The notes below the pieces were generated by a model. That model worked only from the letters and a program-made list of their open reading frames with translations. It did no database searches and was not told the DNA's origin. The position numbers were made by a program, and so were the translations under genes. From Kiloniellaceae bacterium (GTDB taxonomy: Bacteria > Pseudomonadota > Alphaproteobacteria > Kiloniellales > J153): a stretch of DNA of 32,168 nucleotides. Positions 7,324 to 14,526 of this stretch are shown piece by piece. The first letter of the stretch is position 1. Every line of letters starts with the position of its first letter. The stretch is taken from the NCBI GenBank assembly GCA_021776215.1, contig JAJFGI010000220.1, forward strand, positions 1 through 32,168, given 5' to 3'.

Positions 7324-8094
7324 ATGATCAGCGATAAACAAGCCCGTTTTCGCAAGGAGTACCGCTCGCGGATAGCCGGTTGGTACAATGGTTATTTCCA
7401 CGTCGCGGTCATCTACGCCCTGGGCGGGGCCGCGCTGTACTACTTTGTGCAGCACATTCATGATGTGCGGTGGTGGGAGTGGCTGACCATCCCGTTGGTT
7501 TTTCTTCTATGCAACATGTTCGAGTGGGCCGTGCATCGCTATGTCATGCACCGGCCAATCAACAACCCCGGCGCGCGTGCAGTGTATTCACGCCATACCT
7601 TGAACCATCATCAGTTCTTCTCTGATTCAGAGATGCGTTTCCGAGATCACAAGGACTGGCGTGTGACGGTGTTTCCGCCCTTCGCGCTGGTCACCTTCAT
7701 CATTATGTCGACCCCGCCGGCCGTAATCCTGGGACTCTTGATCTCCGCCAACGTCGGTTGGCTGCTGATCAGCACAACAGTCAGCATGTATCTGATCTAT
7801 GAGTTCATGCACTTCTGCTGCCACGTGGAGGAGAACTGGTTCGTGCGCTATTGTCCGTTTGTGAACACCTTGCGGCGCCACCATTTTGCCCACCACAACA
7901 CCCGGTTGATGATGGAGGTCAACATGAACCTGACCTTCCCCATCGCCGACTGGATGTTCGGGACCTCAGACCTAGATCGCGGGCTATTGGGGCACATCTT
8001 CAATGGCTACAACACGCAACACATCAAGAAGAACCTGCGTGGCCAACCGACGCCTCCAAGCATGATCGGTGCTGCACCTGCATTGACGATTTAG
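7324..8094 (+). CDS. fatty acid hydroxylase / sterol desaturase superfamily membrane di-iron protein
   Basis: A 256-residue membrane protein with the His-box series of the family: HRYVMH (71-76), HTLNHH (91-96), HFCCH (163-167) and HHFAHH (186-191). Hydrophobic helices lie at about 25-45, 52-70, 117-141 and 143-162. It should bind two irons at the membrane face and hydroxylate or desaturate a lipid-like substrate. TAGGAGA upstream of the ATG supports the start. It follows the PhyH gene by 50 bases, so two different oxygenases are paired behind one operator. The substrate is unknown. Confidence 0.88.
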   Translation: MISDKQARFRKEYRSRIAGWYNGYFHVAVIYALGGAALYYFVQHIHDVRWWEWLTIPLVFLLCNMFEWAVHRYVMHRPINNPGARAVYSRHTLNHHQFFSDSEMRFRDHKDWRVTVFPPFALVTFIIMSTPPAVILGLLISANVGWLLISTTVSMYLIYEFMHFCCHVEENWFVRYCPFVNTLRRHHFAHHNTRLMMEVNMNLTFPIADWMFGTSDLDRGLLGHIFNGYNTQHIKKNLRGQPTPPSMIGAAPALTI

Positions 8095-8154
8095 CCAAAG
8101 GCAAAGTCAGAGCCAATCCGCTTGAGGCGGGCGGGGGACCTTGAAAGGGAGTCA

Positions 8155-8385
8155 ATGCGGTCCTTTGCGGTCGCCCAGAACAACCGCAACAATGGCTGCC
8201 TCGACGGCGAGTACGACTTCGACAGCTTCGAGGCGGCGCGTCATTTCGCTACCCTATGCGCCGGATATATACAGAACTTCTGCGAGAAATCAGTCGAAGC
8301 CATGAACCGCCTCGATCGTCCAGAGGGCGGCTCCTGGGACAATCCCTTTATTCCGCAACCCCCGTCCGGCGGTCACCAGGACTGA
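8155..8385 (+). CDS. small hypothetical protein
   Basis: A 76-residue protein beginning MRSFAVAQNNRNNG, with a helical middle part (FEAARHFATLCAGYIQNFCEKSVEAMNRL) and a Pro/Gly-rich tail. I do not recognise it. The ATG at 8155 has AAAGGGAG six or so bases upstream, better than the in-frame start at 8122. It is the last gene of region 1 before the repeat-bearing boundary. The composition looks like genuine coding sequence, but there is no other support. Confidence 0.5.
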   Translation: MRSFAVAQNNRNNGCLDGEYDFDSFEAARHFATLCAGYIQNFCEKSVEAMNRLDRPEGGSWDNPFIPQPPSGGHQD

Positions 8386-8518
8386 CCGGGGAGTATCGTT
8401 TAGTGCAATCTTGTGAGGCCAAATCCCGCATATCGTCGAAATAGCCGAGCCTGAGCAGATCAATTCGAGATATCGGTCTGGCCGTTGCCAGTAAGCTTCT
8501 CAAGCTATCATGAGAAAA

Positions 8519-8546
8519 TTCCCTGATCGGCTGAATAATTTCCCTG
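8519..8546 (+). repeat. TTCCCTG units at 21-bp spacing, left copy
   Basis: Two exact TTCCCTG motifs at 8519-8525 and 8540-8546, 21 bases start to start, each preceded by an A-rich run. The same unit and spacing are seen four times at 23025-23094. Confidence 0.7.
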
Positions 8547-8628
8547 CTCCAATACGTAGAGAATTTTGTCAAAAAGAACCGGAATATCAGATAGTTATGT
8601 TGTGCGGGAGGGTCTCAATCGGCCGTGA

Positions 8629-8709
8629 TTCGCGAAAATTCCCCGTTTTTTCCCTGCTAAACAGGGAATTCTGCAGAGACTGGTTCGCTCCAGACCACCC
8701 CCTCCGCCA
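8629..8709 (+). repeat. 81-bp direct repeat module, left copy
   Basis: Aligns without gaps to 23175-23255 with 68 of 81 identical bases, in the same orientation. It contains TTCCCTG (8650-8656), a 5-base spacer and the reverse complement CAGGGAA (8662-8668), giving a 7-bp inverted repeat. A conserved flank GAATTCTGCAGAGAC follows. Confidence 0.85.
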
Positions 8710-8718
8710 CGAATTAAG

Positions 8719-9282
8719 TTATTGATATCCCGGTGACTTGAACCGCTGCTGTTTTCGTTCTCGGCGTCGCACCGGCTGGTGTGAGTTTTCGGCCCGATTG
8801 TTCGCTCGTAATCCCTGATCGTGAACCGCAGACAGCCGTTCTTCGCGAATGGCGACAGAGTACGATTTGAGTTTGTCGGTGGTGATGCGCTTCGGCGCGA
8901 AACCCTGTCTCTTCAGCAACTTACGGAGCAATCGCCTCGCCGACTTGGCGCAGCGTCGTGGCTGGACCAGGAAGTCCAGCACTTCCCCTTCGTCATCGAC
9001 GGCCCGCCACAGCCAATGATTACGGCCACGGATTTTCATGACCATCTCGTCGAGGTGCCAGTCTGAGCTCGGCCGCGAACGGCTCCGACGGAGATAGCCA
9101 GCGATCCGTTGACCGAATTTCAGAAACCAGCGGCGAACCGTTTCGTTCGACACATCGACACCGCGTTCGGTTAGCAGATCCTCGACATCGCGGAAGGACA
9201 GTGTGAACCGGGCGTAGAGCCAGACCGCGTTCTGGATGATCTCGGACGGAAAGCGATGCCGCTTGAAAGATATCGGGGTCAT
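8719..9282 (-). pseudogene. IS6-family transposase, C-terminally truncated
   Basis: The 187 residues match IS6/IS26-type DDE transposases, which are usually about 235-240 residues. It starts MTPISFKRHRFPSEII, the normal N-terminus, followed by a helix-turn-helix region (RDVEDLL.ERGVDVSNETVRRW). The catalytic residues are D78 (WHLDE), D136 (ITTDK) and E165 (NRAENSHQP). Homology ends at RFKSPG, and two more codons lead to a stop, so about 50 C-terminal residues are lost. All three catalytic residues remain, but the missing end and missing right terminus suggest it cannot move by itself. Confidence 0.85.
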
Positions 9283-9323
9283 ACGGAGACCGTACCGGTC
9301 CCTCCCCGCGCCGGCCATCTACT

Positions 9324-9338
9324 TAACGTGTCAATGCC
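9324..9338 (-). repeat. IS-end-like 15-mer, copy 2
   Basis: TAACGTGTCAATGCC (plus strand). It differs at one base from TAACGTGACAATGCC at 9381-9395. It is probably the inner part of the IS6 left terminal repeat. Confidence 0.5.
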
Positions 9339-9380
9339 CCTGATAGAGCATCGACACGGATCTTTGCGGCCGCTTCCGAC

Positions 9381-9395
9381 TAACGTGACAATGCC
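9381..9395 (-). repeat. IS-end-like 15-mer, copy 3
   Basis: TAACGTGACAATGCC (plus strand), 57 bases beyond the copy at 9324 and in the same orientation. It may be a leftover end of a second IS copy. A related 15-mer, TAACGTGACAAAGCC, lies at 159-173. Confidence 0.45.
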
Positions 9396-9405
9396 AGTCG
9401 GTGAC

Positions 9406-10785
9406 CTAAAGTCGCGCCGCGACGTGTTCGACCGCGCCCTTGACGGTGTCAACGATGACGTCGGCCTCCGCTTTCGTCAGGCACAGGGGTGGGGCGAAGC
9501 CCAGGATGTCGCCCTGGGGCATGGCGCGTGCAATCACGCCGCGCTCGAGCAGTGCGGCGGCGGCCTGCGGGCCAACCTTTTTTGCCGGGTCGAAGAGGCG
9601 GCAATCCGCTTTGTCCTCGACCAACTCGACGGCGGCGAGTAAACCCTCGCCGCGCACCTCGCCGACGATCCGATGACCGCCGACCGCCTGGGCCAGCGAT
9701 CTGTTGAAGTACGCCCCGACCTCGCGCGCGTTGCCGACCAGGCCAAGCTCGTCGATCAGCTCCAGGTTCGCCACGCCGGCCGCGGCGCACAGCGGATGCG
9801 CCGAATAGGTCCAACCATGGCCGATCACGCCAAGCTGATCGGAGCCCTGCTCCAGGACCTTCCAGACGCGCTCGCCGACGATGACGCCTGACAGCGGCGC
9901 ATAAGCGCTGGTCAGGCCCTTGGCGATGGTGATCAGGTCCGGCTTGATACCGTAGTGGTCGGAGCCAAACATGGAGCCGAGCCGCCCGAACGCCGTGACC
10001 ACCTCATCCGCGATCAGCAGGATGTCGTATTTTTTCAGGACCGCCTGGATCTTCGCCCAATACCCCTTTGGCGGCGGTACGATACCGCCGGTGCCCAGAA
10101 CCGGCTCGCCGATGAAGGCGGCAACGGTTTCCGGCCCTTGCTCCAGGATCAGGGCTTCCAGATTGGCGGCGCATTGCTGCGAGAACGCCTCCTCGCTCTG
10201 GGCGCGGTCCGTGCGACGGAAATAATAGGGTGCATCGGTGTGCAGGATCGGCGCGCGCGGCAGGTCGAACGCCTTGTGGAACAGATCCAATCCGGTCAGG
10301 CTGCCGGTCATCACGCCCGAGCCGTGATAGCCGCGCCAGCGCGAGATAATCTTCTTCTTCTCGGGCCGGCCGAGGATGTTGTTATAGTACCAGACCAGCT
10401 TGATATTGGTCTCGTTGGCATCGGACCCGGAGAGGCCATAGTAGACCCGGCTCATGCCGGCCGGCGCGCGCTCGATGATCATGCGGGAGAGGCGAATTGC
10501 TGGCTCGGAACCATGCCCGGCATAGGCGTGGTAGTAGGCCAGCTTGTGCGCCTGCGCGGCGATCGCCTCGGCAATCTTGGTCCGGCCATACCCGACGTTG
10601 ACGCAGTAGAGACCGGCGAAGGCGTCTAGGCTGCGCTTGCCGTTGCGGTCGACGATATAGACGCCCTCACCGCCCTCGATCACGCGGGTCGGGCTTTCGC
10701 CGCGCGCGTGCTGGGCCATGTGGGTCGAGGGATGGAAGACGTGCTCCCTATCCCAAGCATCCAACTCGTCGCGGTTTTCCAACAT
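9406..10785 (-). CDS. atf: ectoine-pathway aminotransferase (DoeD/Atf type, class III PLP)
   Basis: A 459-residue class III (acetylornithine/diaminobutyrate-type) aminotransferase. PLP features are SGSDANE (120-125), the Asp of IADEV (D260) and the Schiff-base Lys of IAKGLTSAYAPLSG (K289); the WTYSAHPLCAAAG block follows. In known ectoine degradation this enzyme transaminates L-2,4-diaminobutyrate to aspartate semialdehyde. It is the last gene of the minus-strand asnC-ssd-atf group, 40 bases after ssd, and its 3' end points at the IS6 remnant. The ATG at 10785 has CGGAG upstream. Exact substrate is inferred from context, because class III enzymes are hard to tell apart by sequence. Confidence 0.88.
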   Translation of the reverse strand: MLENRDELDAWDREHVFHPSTHMAQHARGESPTRVIEGGEGVYIVDRNGKRSLDAFAGLYCVNVGYGRTKIAEAIAAQAHKLAYYHAYAGHGSEPAIRLSRMIIERAPAGMSRVYYGLSGSDANETNIKLVWYYNNILGRPEKKKIISRWRGYHGSGVMTGSLTGLDLFHKAFDLPRAPILHTDAPYYFRRTDRAQSEEAFSQQCAANLEALILEQGPETVAAFIGEPVLGTGGIVPPPKGYWAKIQAVLKKYDILLIADEVVTAFGRLGSMFGSDHYGIKPDLITIAKGLTSAYAPLSGVIVGERVWKVLEQGSDQLGVIGHGWTYSAHPLCAAAGVANLELIDELGLVGNAREVGAYFNRSLAQAVGGHRIVGEVRGEGLLAAVELVEDKADCRLFDPAKKVGPQAAAALLERGVIARAMPQGDILGFAPPLCLTKAEADVIVDTVKGAVEHVAARL

Positions 10786-10825
10786 GTTCAAACTCCGATT
10801 CTTTTGCTGCCGAGGCGCAGCGCGC

Positions 10826-12310
10826 TCAGCCGTTATCCAGGCAGAGATACTTGATCTCGGTAAAGGCCTCCATCCCCTGGCGCGCACCCTCGCGGCCCAG
10901 GCCGGATTGCTTGACTCCGCCGAAGGGGACCGGCGCGCCGGTGATCTTGACTCGATTGACCGCCACCATACCGTATTCCAGCGCCCGCCCGAAACGGCTG
11001 ATCCGACGAGTGTCGGCGGTGTAGAGATAGGCGACGAGGCCGTACTCGGTCGCGTTCGCCGCGGCAAGCACAGCGTCCTCGTCGTCGAACGGTGCAAGGG
11101 CGGCGACCGGACCGAAGGTTTCCTCATGCCAGATGCGCGCGTCCGTGGGCACGTCGGCGAGCACTGTTGGCTCGAAGAACAAGGACCCCGCCGTATGGTG
11201 CTTGCCACCGTTCACCAGGCGCGCACCGCGGGCCAGGGCATCGGCAACGTGATCTGCGCACTTGGCCACTGCCCGCTCGTGCATCAGCGGGCCGATCTCG
11301 ACGCTTTCGTTCAGGCCAGTGCCGACGTTCAGCGCACGGGCGCGCTCGGCGAAGGCGTCGACGAAACGCTTGTAAATATCCCGGTGAACGAAGAACCGAT
11401 TGGCCGCTAGGCAGTCCTGCCCGGAGGTCGCGAACTTGGCCGCAACCGCGCCGTCGATGGCGCGCTCGAAGTCGGCGTCCGGGAAGACGATGAATGGCGC
11501 GTGGCCGCCCAGTTCCATGATCAGGCGCTTGACGCTGGGCGCGCATTGCGCGGCGATCAAGCGGCCAACCTGGGTCGAGCCGGTGAAGCTCACCACCCGC
11601 ACGGCCGGGCTGGCGCAGAACGCGCCGACAATCTCAGGGGCATCGCCGGTGACGACGTTAAAGACGCCGGCCGGCATGCCCGCCCGCTCGGCCAATTCGG
11701 CCAGCGCCAGGGCGGAGTAGGGCGTGTACATCGATGGGTGGACGACCACGGTGCAGCCGGCGGCCAGCGCTGCCGCGCCCTTGCGGGTGATCATGGCCGA
11801 GGGGAAATTCCAGGGTGTGACCAGCGCGGCGACCCCGGCCGGTTCCCGCCGCACCATCGTATCCGCGTCGGGGAAGGGACTGGTCACCGATTCGACATTC
11901 AGGCGCTTGGCCTCCTCCGCGTACCAGGCGATGAACGAAGCGGCATAGTCGATCTCGCCGCGCGACTCGCCGATCGGCTTGCCCTGTTCCAAGGTCATCA
12001 AGACCGCCAGGTCCTCGCGGTTGGCCAGGATCTCGTTGTGCCAGGCATGCAGGATCGCCGCACGCTCCTGCGGCAGACGCTTACGCCAACCGCCGAACGC
12101 ATTTTCGGCGGCGGCCACGGCCTCGACCGCCTCGGTGGCGCCGAGGGCGGCGACCGTGCCCAGGCATTCGCCGGTGGCCGGGTTGTGGACCTCCCGCACG
12201 GTTCCATCGGTGGCGGCGCGCCAGCGGCCATCGATGTAGGCGTTTTCGCGGAACAGTCGCGGGTCATTCAGGCGCGACAGATCGCTCCAGATCACCATCT
12301 CGGCCAGCAT
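10826..12310 (-). CDS. ssd: succinate-semialdehyde dehydrogenase-type aldehyde dehydrogenase (DoeC/Ssd)
   Basis: A 494-residue aldehyde dehydrogenase of the GabD/SSADH clade. Features are TPWNFP (N168), the catalytic Glu in MELGGHAP (E266), the nucleophile in SGQDCLAANR (C300), and the C-terminal EETFGP and PFGGVKQSGLGREG. In ectoine degradation such enzymes oxidise aspartate semialdehyde to aspartate. Where most SSADHs have the cofactor-binding Lys (consensus V.KP...TP.SAL), this protein has His191 (VVVHPSMYTPYSAL). That may alter NAD/NADP handling or be normal for this clade; I cannot check. The ATG at 12310 has GAGAG upstream. Confidence 0.9.
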   Translation of the reverse strand: MLAEMVIWSDLSRLNDPRLFRENAYIDGRWRAATDGTVREVHNPATGECLGTVAALGATEAVEAVAAAENAFGGWRKRLPQERAAILHAWHNEILANREDLAVLMTLEQGKPIGESRGEIDYAASFIAWYAEEAKRLNVESVTSPFPDADTMVRREPAGVAALVTPWNFPSAMITRKGAAALAAGCTVVVHPSMYTPYSALALAELAERAGMPAGVFNVVTGDAPEIVGAFCASPAVRVVSFTGSTQVGRLIAAQCAPSVKRLIMELGGHAPFIVFPDADFERAIDGAVAAKFATSGQDCLAANRFFVHRDIYKRFVDAFAERARALNVGTGLNESVEIGPLMHERAVAKCADHVADALARGARLVNGGKHHTAGSLFFEPTVLADVPTDARIWHEETFGPVAALAPFDDEDAVLAAANATEYGLVAYLYTADTRRISRFGRALEYGMVAVNRVKITGAPVPFGGVKQSGLGREGARQGMEAFTEIKYLCLDNG

Positions 12311-12416
12311 TGTTCGATCTCTCAGGTTCCGAGTCTTGCTCACGACTGGAAGGATGGCCGAAACGGTCAGGCGGGGTGGGCCAAAGAATCGGGCCGGACA
12401 GCCCATACGGTCTGAG

Positions 12417-12995
12417 TCAGCGTCCGCTGGCAGATGATTTGCCGCGATGGCGGTCCGGGGTGTCGCCGAGGGCGGCGATCGCGAGGCGCACCGGTGTCTG
12501 GGGCAGGTTTTTGATCGCGCGGGTGACGACATAGGTGAAATAACGGTCGATCCCGATTTCGGCGACCAGCAGGCTGTCGATCAGGCGCTGGTACGCATCC
12601 ATGTCGGGCGTCACGATCTTGAGCAAGTAATCGATGCCACCGCCGGTGGCTTGGCATTCGACGATTTCATCGATCCGCTTCACCTGACGCTCGAACAGCT
12701 CGAAGTCCTGGAAGCGGTGCTGCTTGAGCGTGACCTCGACCAGGACCGTGGTCAGCGGGGCTAGTTTTTCGAGGGCGATGTCGGCCCGATAGCCGCGAAT
12801 GTAGCCCGCCTGTTCCAGGCGCCGCAGGCGCTCCCAGCACGGTGTCGGCGAGAGGCCGACCCGCTCCGCCAGCGCGGTTTTGGTCAGGCGTCCCTCGTCC
12901 TGCAGCACGGTGAGGATCTTGAGATCGATGGCATCCGGTCTGGCGTCGCGCATACCGGCACGATGCGGGCTGCATTTATCGTTGTCAATTGTCAT
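12417..12995 (-). CDS. asnC: Lrp/AsnC-family regulator of ectoine catabolism
   Basis: About 192 residues. The N-terminal AsnC helix-turn-helix (DAIDLKILTVLQDEGRLTKTALAERVGLSPTPCWERLRRLEQAGYI) is followed by a RAM ligand-binding domain (residues about 80-170) and a basic tail. Genes of this kind (asnC/doeX) sit in many ectoine-degradation clusters. The ATG at 12995 has GAGGA upstream. An alternative ATG at 12953 gives a protein nearer the usual length (about 155-178) and would place the inverted repeat at 12989-13023 fully in the spacer. It is divergent from enuR by only 21 bases and heads the asnC-ssd-atf group. Confidence 0.88.
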   Translation of the reverse strand: MTIDNDKCSPHRAGMRDARPDAIDLKILTVLQDEGRLTKTALAERVGLSPTPCWERLRRLEQAGYIRGYRADIALEKLAPLTTVLVEVTLKQHRFQDFELFERQVKRIDEIVECQATGGGIDYLLKIVTPDMDAYQRLIDSLLVAEIGIDRYFTYVVTRAIKNLPQTPVRLAIAALGDTPDRHRGKSSASGR

Positions 12996-13023
12996 GATTT
13001 TCCTCATGGTGGAATCATGACAA
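12989..13023. promoter_or_regulatory. inverted repeat in the asnC/enuR divergent region
   Basis: TTGTCATGAT (12989-12998) and its exact reverse complement ATCATGACAA (13014-13023) are separated by 15 bases. A similar pair with the same 15-base spacer lies at 14466-14500 before ehuA. A further TTGTCA at 12982 precedes it. It is a candidate operator for EnuR or AsnC. As annotated, both start codons fall inside the half-sites. Confidence 0.6.
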
Positions 13024-14405
13024 GCTGGCCACCCAGCCGAGATACTTTGAAACGCCCGGTCTATCGTTCGCTGGTCAACCTGGTCGCGCGCGCGATCGAG
13101 ACCGGCGAGCTCACGCCCGGCGCCCGACTGCCGACCCATCGGGATCTGGCGCACCGGCTTGATATCAGCATCCAGACCGTCAGCCGAGCCTACGAGGCGC
13201 TGATCCGCCGCGGTCTGATCGTCGGCGAGGTCGGCCGCGGCACGTTCGTGCGCCCCGACCGGGCCGATCCGGCGCCGCCGTTCATCACCGAGCGGGGGCC
13301 TGGCACCCTGATTGACCTATCGATCCTGAAACCGGTCGGTGACGCGGTTCATGTCGAGCGTATGAAGACGGCGCTTGCCGCCCTGCTCGATGACTTGCCG
13401 CTCAGCGCGCTGTTTTCCTTCCGGCCGAGCCTGGCGCATCGGCGATACCGCGAAGTCGCGGCCGATTGGCTCCGGCTCTGCGGTCTACAGGCCTCGCCGA
13501 ACGCCATTCTCATCACCAATGGCGCCAGTCCCGGCCTGACTATCGCGCTGATGTCCGCGGCCCGGCCGGGCGACGTCGTGGCGACCGAGGCGATCGGCCA
13601 TCACATGCTGCGGCCACAGGCCGCTTACCTTGGCCTGCGCCTCAAGGGATTGCCGATCGACGACGACGGGATCCTGCCCGAAGCGCTCGATCAGGCGTGC
13701 GCCAGCGAGGCGATCAAGGCCCTGTTCCTGGTCCCCTCGGCGGCCAATCCGACGGTTGCCATGGTCAGCCTCGCCCGGCGCGAGGCGATCGTCGAGATTG
13801 CCCGCCGGCACAACATCTACATCATCGAGAATGATGCCTGGGGGCCGCTGGTCGAGGGTCGCCCGCCGCCCATAGCCAGCCTGGCGCCGGAGCGCACCTT
13901 CTATATCACCAGTTTCACCAAGTGCGGCCTGCCGGGCCTGCGCATCGGCTACCTGGTGGCGCCCGACCTGATGATCAGCTCCGTCGCCAGCCGGCACTTG
14001 GTCACGAACTGGAGCGCGACCTCGATCATCGCCGAGATCGCCACCCGCTGGGTCTCCGACGGCACCGCCTGGGAGCTTGTGCAATGGCAACGGGCGGCCC
14101 TTAAGGCGCGCAATGCGTTGGCCACCGAGGTGCTGGGCGACATCGTGCGGCGCCAGCACCCGAACAGCCTGCACATCTGGCTGCCCCTGCCGCCCGCCTG
14201 GCGCGAGGATGAGTTCGTTGCCAACGCCCGCCTGCTCAACGTCGCCATCGCGCCCGGTGCCTCGTTCGTTGCGGAAGCAGATATGGCGACGTCCGCGGTG
14301 CGCATCTGCGTCGGTGCGACCACCGCCGACGAGTTGCGCCAAGGTCTCGAGGTGATCACGCGCATGGTCCGCGCCGAGCCGGAGCCGGCGCTGCTGGCGA
14401 TCTGA
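13017..14405 (+). CDS. enuR: MocR/GabR-type regulator of ectoine utilisation, EnuR
   Basis: A 462-residue MocR-type regulator. The N-terminal GntR winged helix covers residues about 12-80 (RLPTHRDLAHRLDISIQTVSRAYEALIRRGLIVGEVGRGTFV). The C-terminal domain has the aminotransferase fold I, with NGASPG, VPSAANPT, ENDAWGPL and the PLP Lys in SFTKCGLPGLRIGYL (K302). From memory the PLP lysine of Ruegeria pomeroyi EnuR is also Lys302. EnuR is known as a repressor of ectoine import and catabolism genes that senses pathway intermediates (N-acetyl-diaminobutyrate, diaminobutyrate) through PLP. Its position between the asnC group and ehuABCD-eutABCDE fits this. The start is ATG with GGTGGA just upstream. 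Confidence 0.92.
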   Translation: MTSWPPSRDTLKRPVYRSLVNLVARAIETGELTPGARLPTHRDLAHRLDISIQTVSRAYEALIRRGLIVGEVGRGTFVRPDRADPAPPFITERGPGTLIDLSILKPVGDAVHVERMKTALAALLDDLPLSALFSFRPSLAHRRYREVAADWLRLCGLQASPNAILITNGASPGLTIALMSAARPGDVVATEAIGHHMLRPQAAYLGLRLKGLPIDDDGILPEALDQACASEAIKALFLVPSAANPTVAMVSLARREAIVEIARRHNIYIIENDAWGPLVEGRPPPIASLAPERTFYITSFTKCGLPGLRIGYLVAPDLMISSVASRHLVTNWSATSIIAEIATRWVSDGTAWELVQWQRAALKARNALATEVLGDIVRRQHPNSLHIWLPLPPAWREDEFVANARLLNVAIAPGASFVAEADMATSAVRICVGATTADELRQGLEVITRMVRAEPEPALLAI

Positions 14406-14431
14406 AATGCCGGTTGTCGCGTGAACCGAAT

Positions 14432-14441
14432 ATTGTCATGA
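14432..14441. promoter_or_regulatory. additional ATTGTCATGA half-site upstream of ehuA
   Basis: ATTGTCATGA matches nine bases of the left arm of the asnC/enuR inverted repeat. It lies 33 bases (about three helical turns) before the next ATTGTCAT at 14465, as expected for cooperative binding. Confidence 0.45.
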
Positions 14442-14465
14442 GTTAATATTTCGTTTGACGATGAA

Positions 14466-14500
14466 TTGTCATTGTTTCATCGTCAGTGAAATCATAACAA
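14466..14500. promoter_or_regulatory. inverted repeat upstream of ehuA
   Basis: TTGTCATTGT (14466-14475) and ATCATAACAA (14491-14500) match the asnC/enuR half-sites at 8/10 and 9/10 positions with the identical 15-base spacer. The site ends 26 bases before the ehuA ATG and is probably the operator through which EnuR (or AsnC) controls the uptake and catabolic operon. Confidence 0.6.
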
Positions 14501-14526
14501 TATCCGGTTGGGGAGGATGCGCCCGG

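Larger units (their letters stand above)
8386..8718. other. gene-free boundary segment with repeats
   Basis: I see no credible gene here; a 71-residue frame at 8510-8725 is made of repeat sequence. It is more AT-rich than its neighbours. It contains two TTCCCTG units 21 bases apart (8519 and 8540) and the 81-bp module at 8629-8709, and it abuts the truncated IS6 transposase. It looks like a recombination or insertion boundary. Confidence 0.7.
8719..9340 (-). mobile_element. IS6-family element remnant
   Basis: Spans the truncated transposase gene plus the upstream stretch to the putative left end. Read on the minus strand, the candidate terminal repeat is GGGGCATTGACACGTTAAG, 56-58 bases before the transposase start, a typical distance for IS6 elements. 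The right end is missing: transposase sequence stops about 8728, next to the 81-bp module. No target duplication can be identified. Confidence 0.65.

Noticed and set aside
9955-10629. Plus-strand 224-residue frame
   Set aside because: Antisense to the well-supported aminotransferase; Arg/Gly-rich shadow of GC-rich coding DNA.
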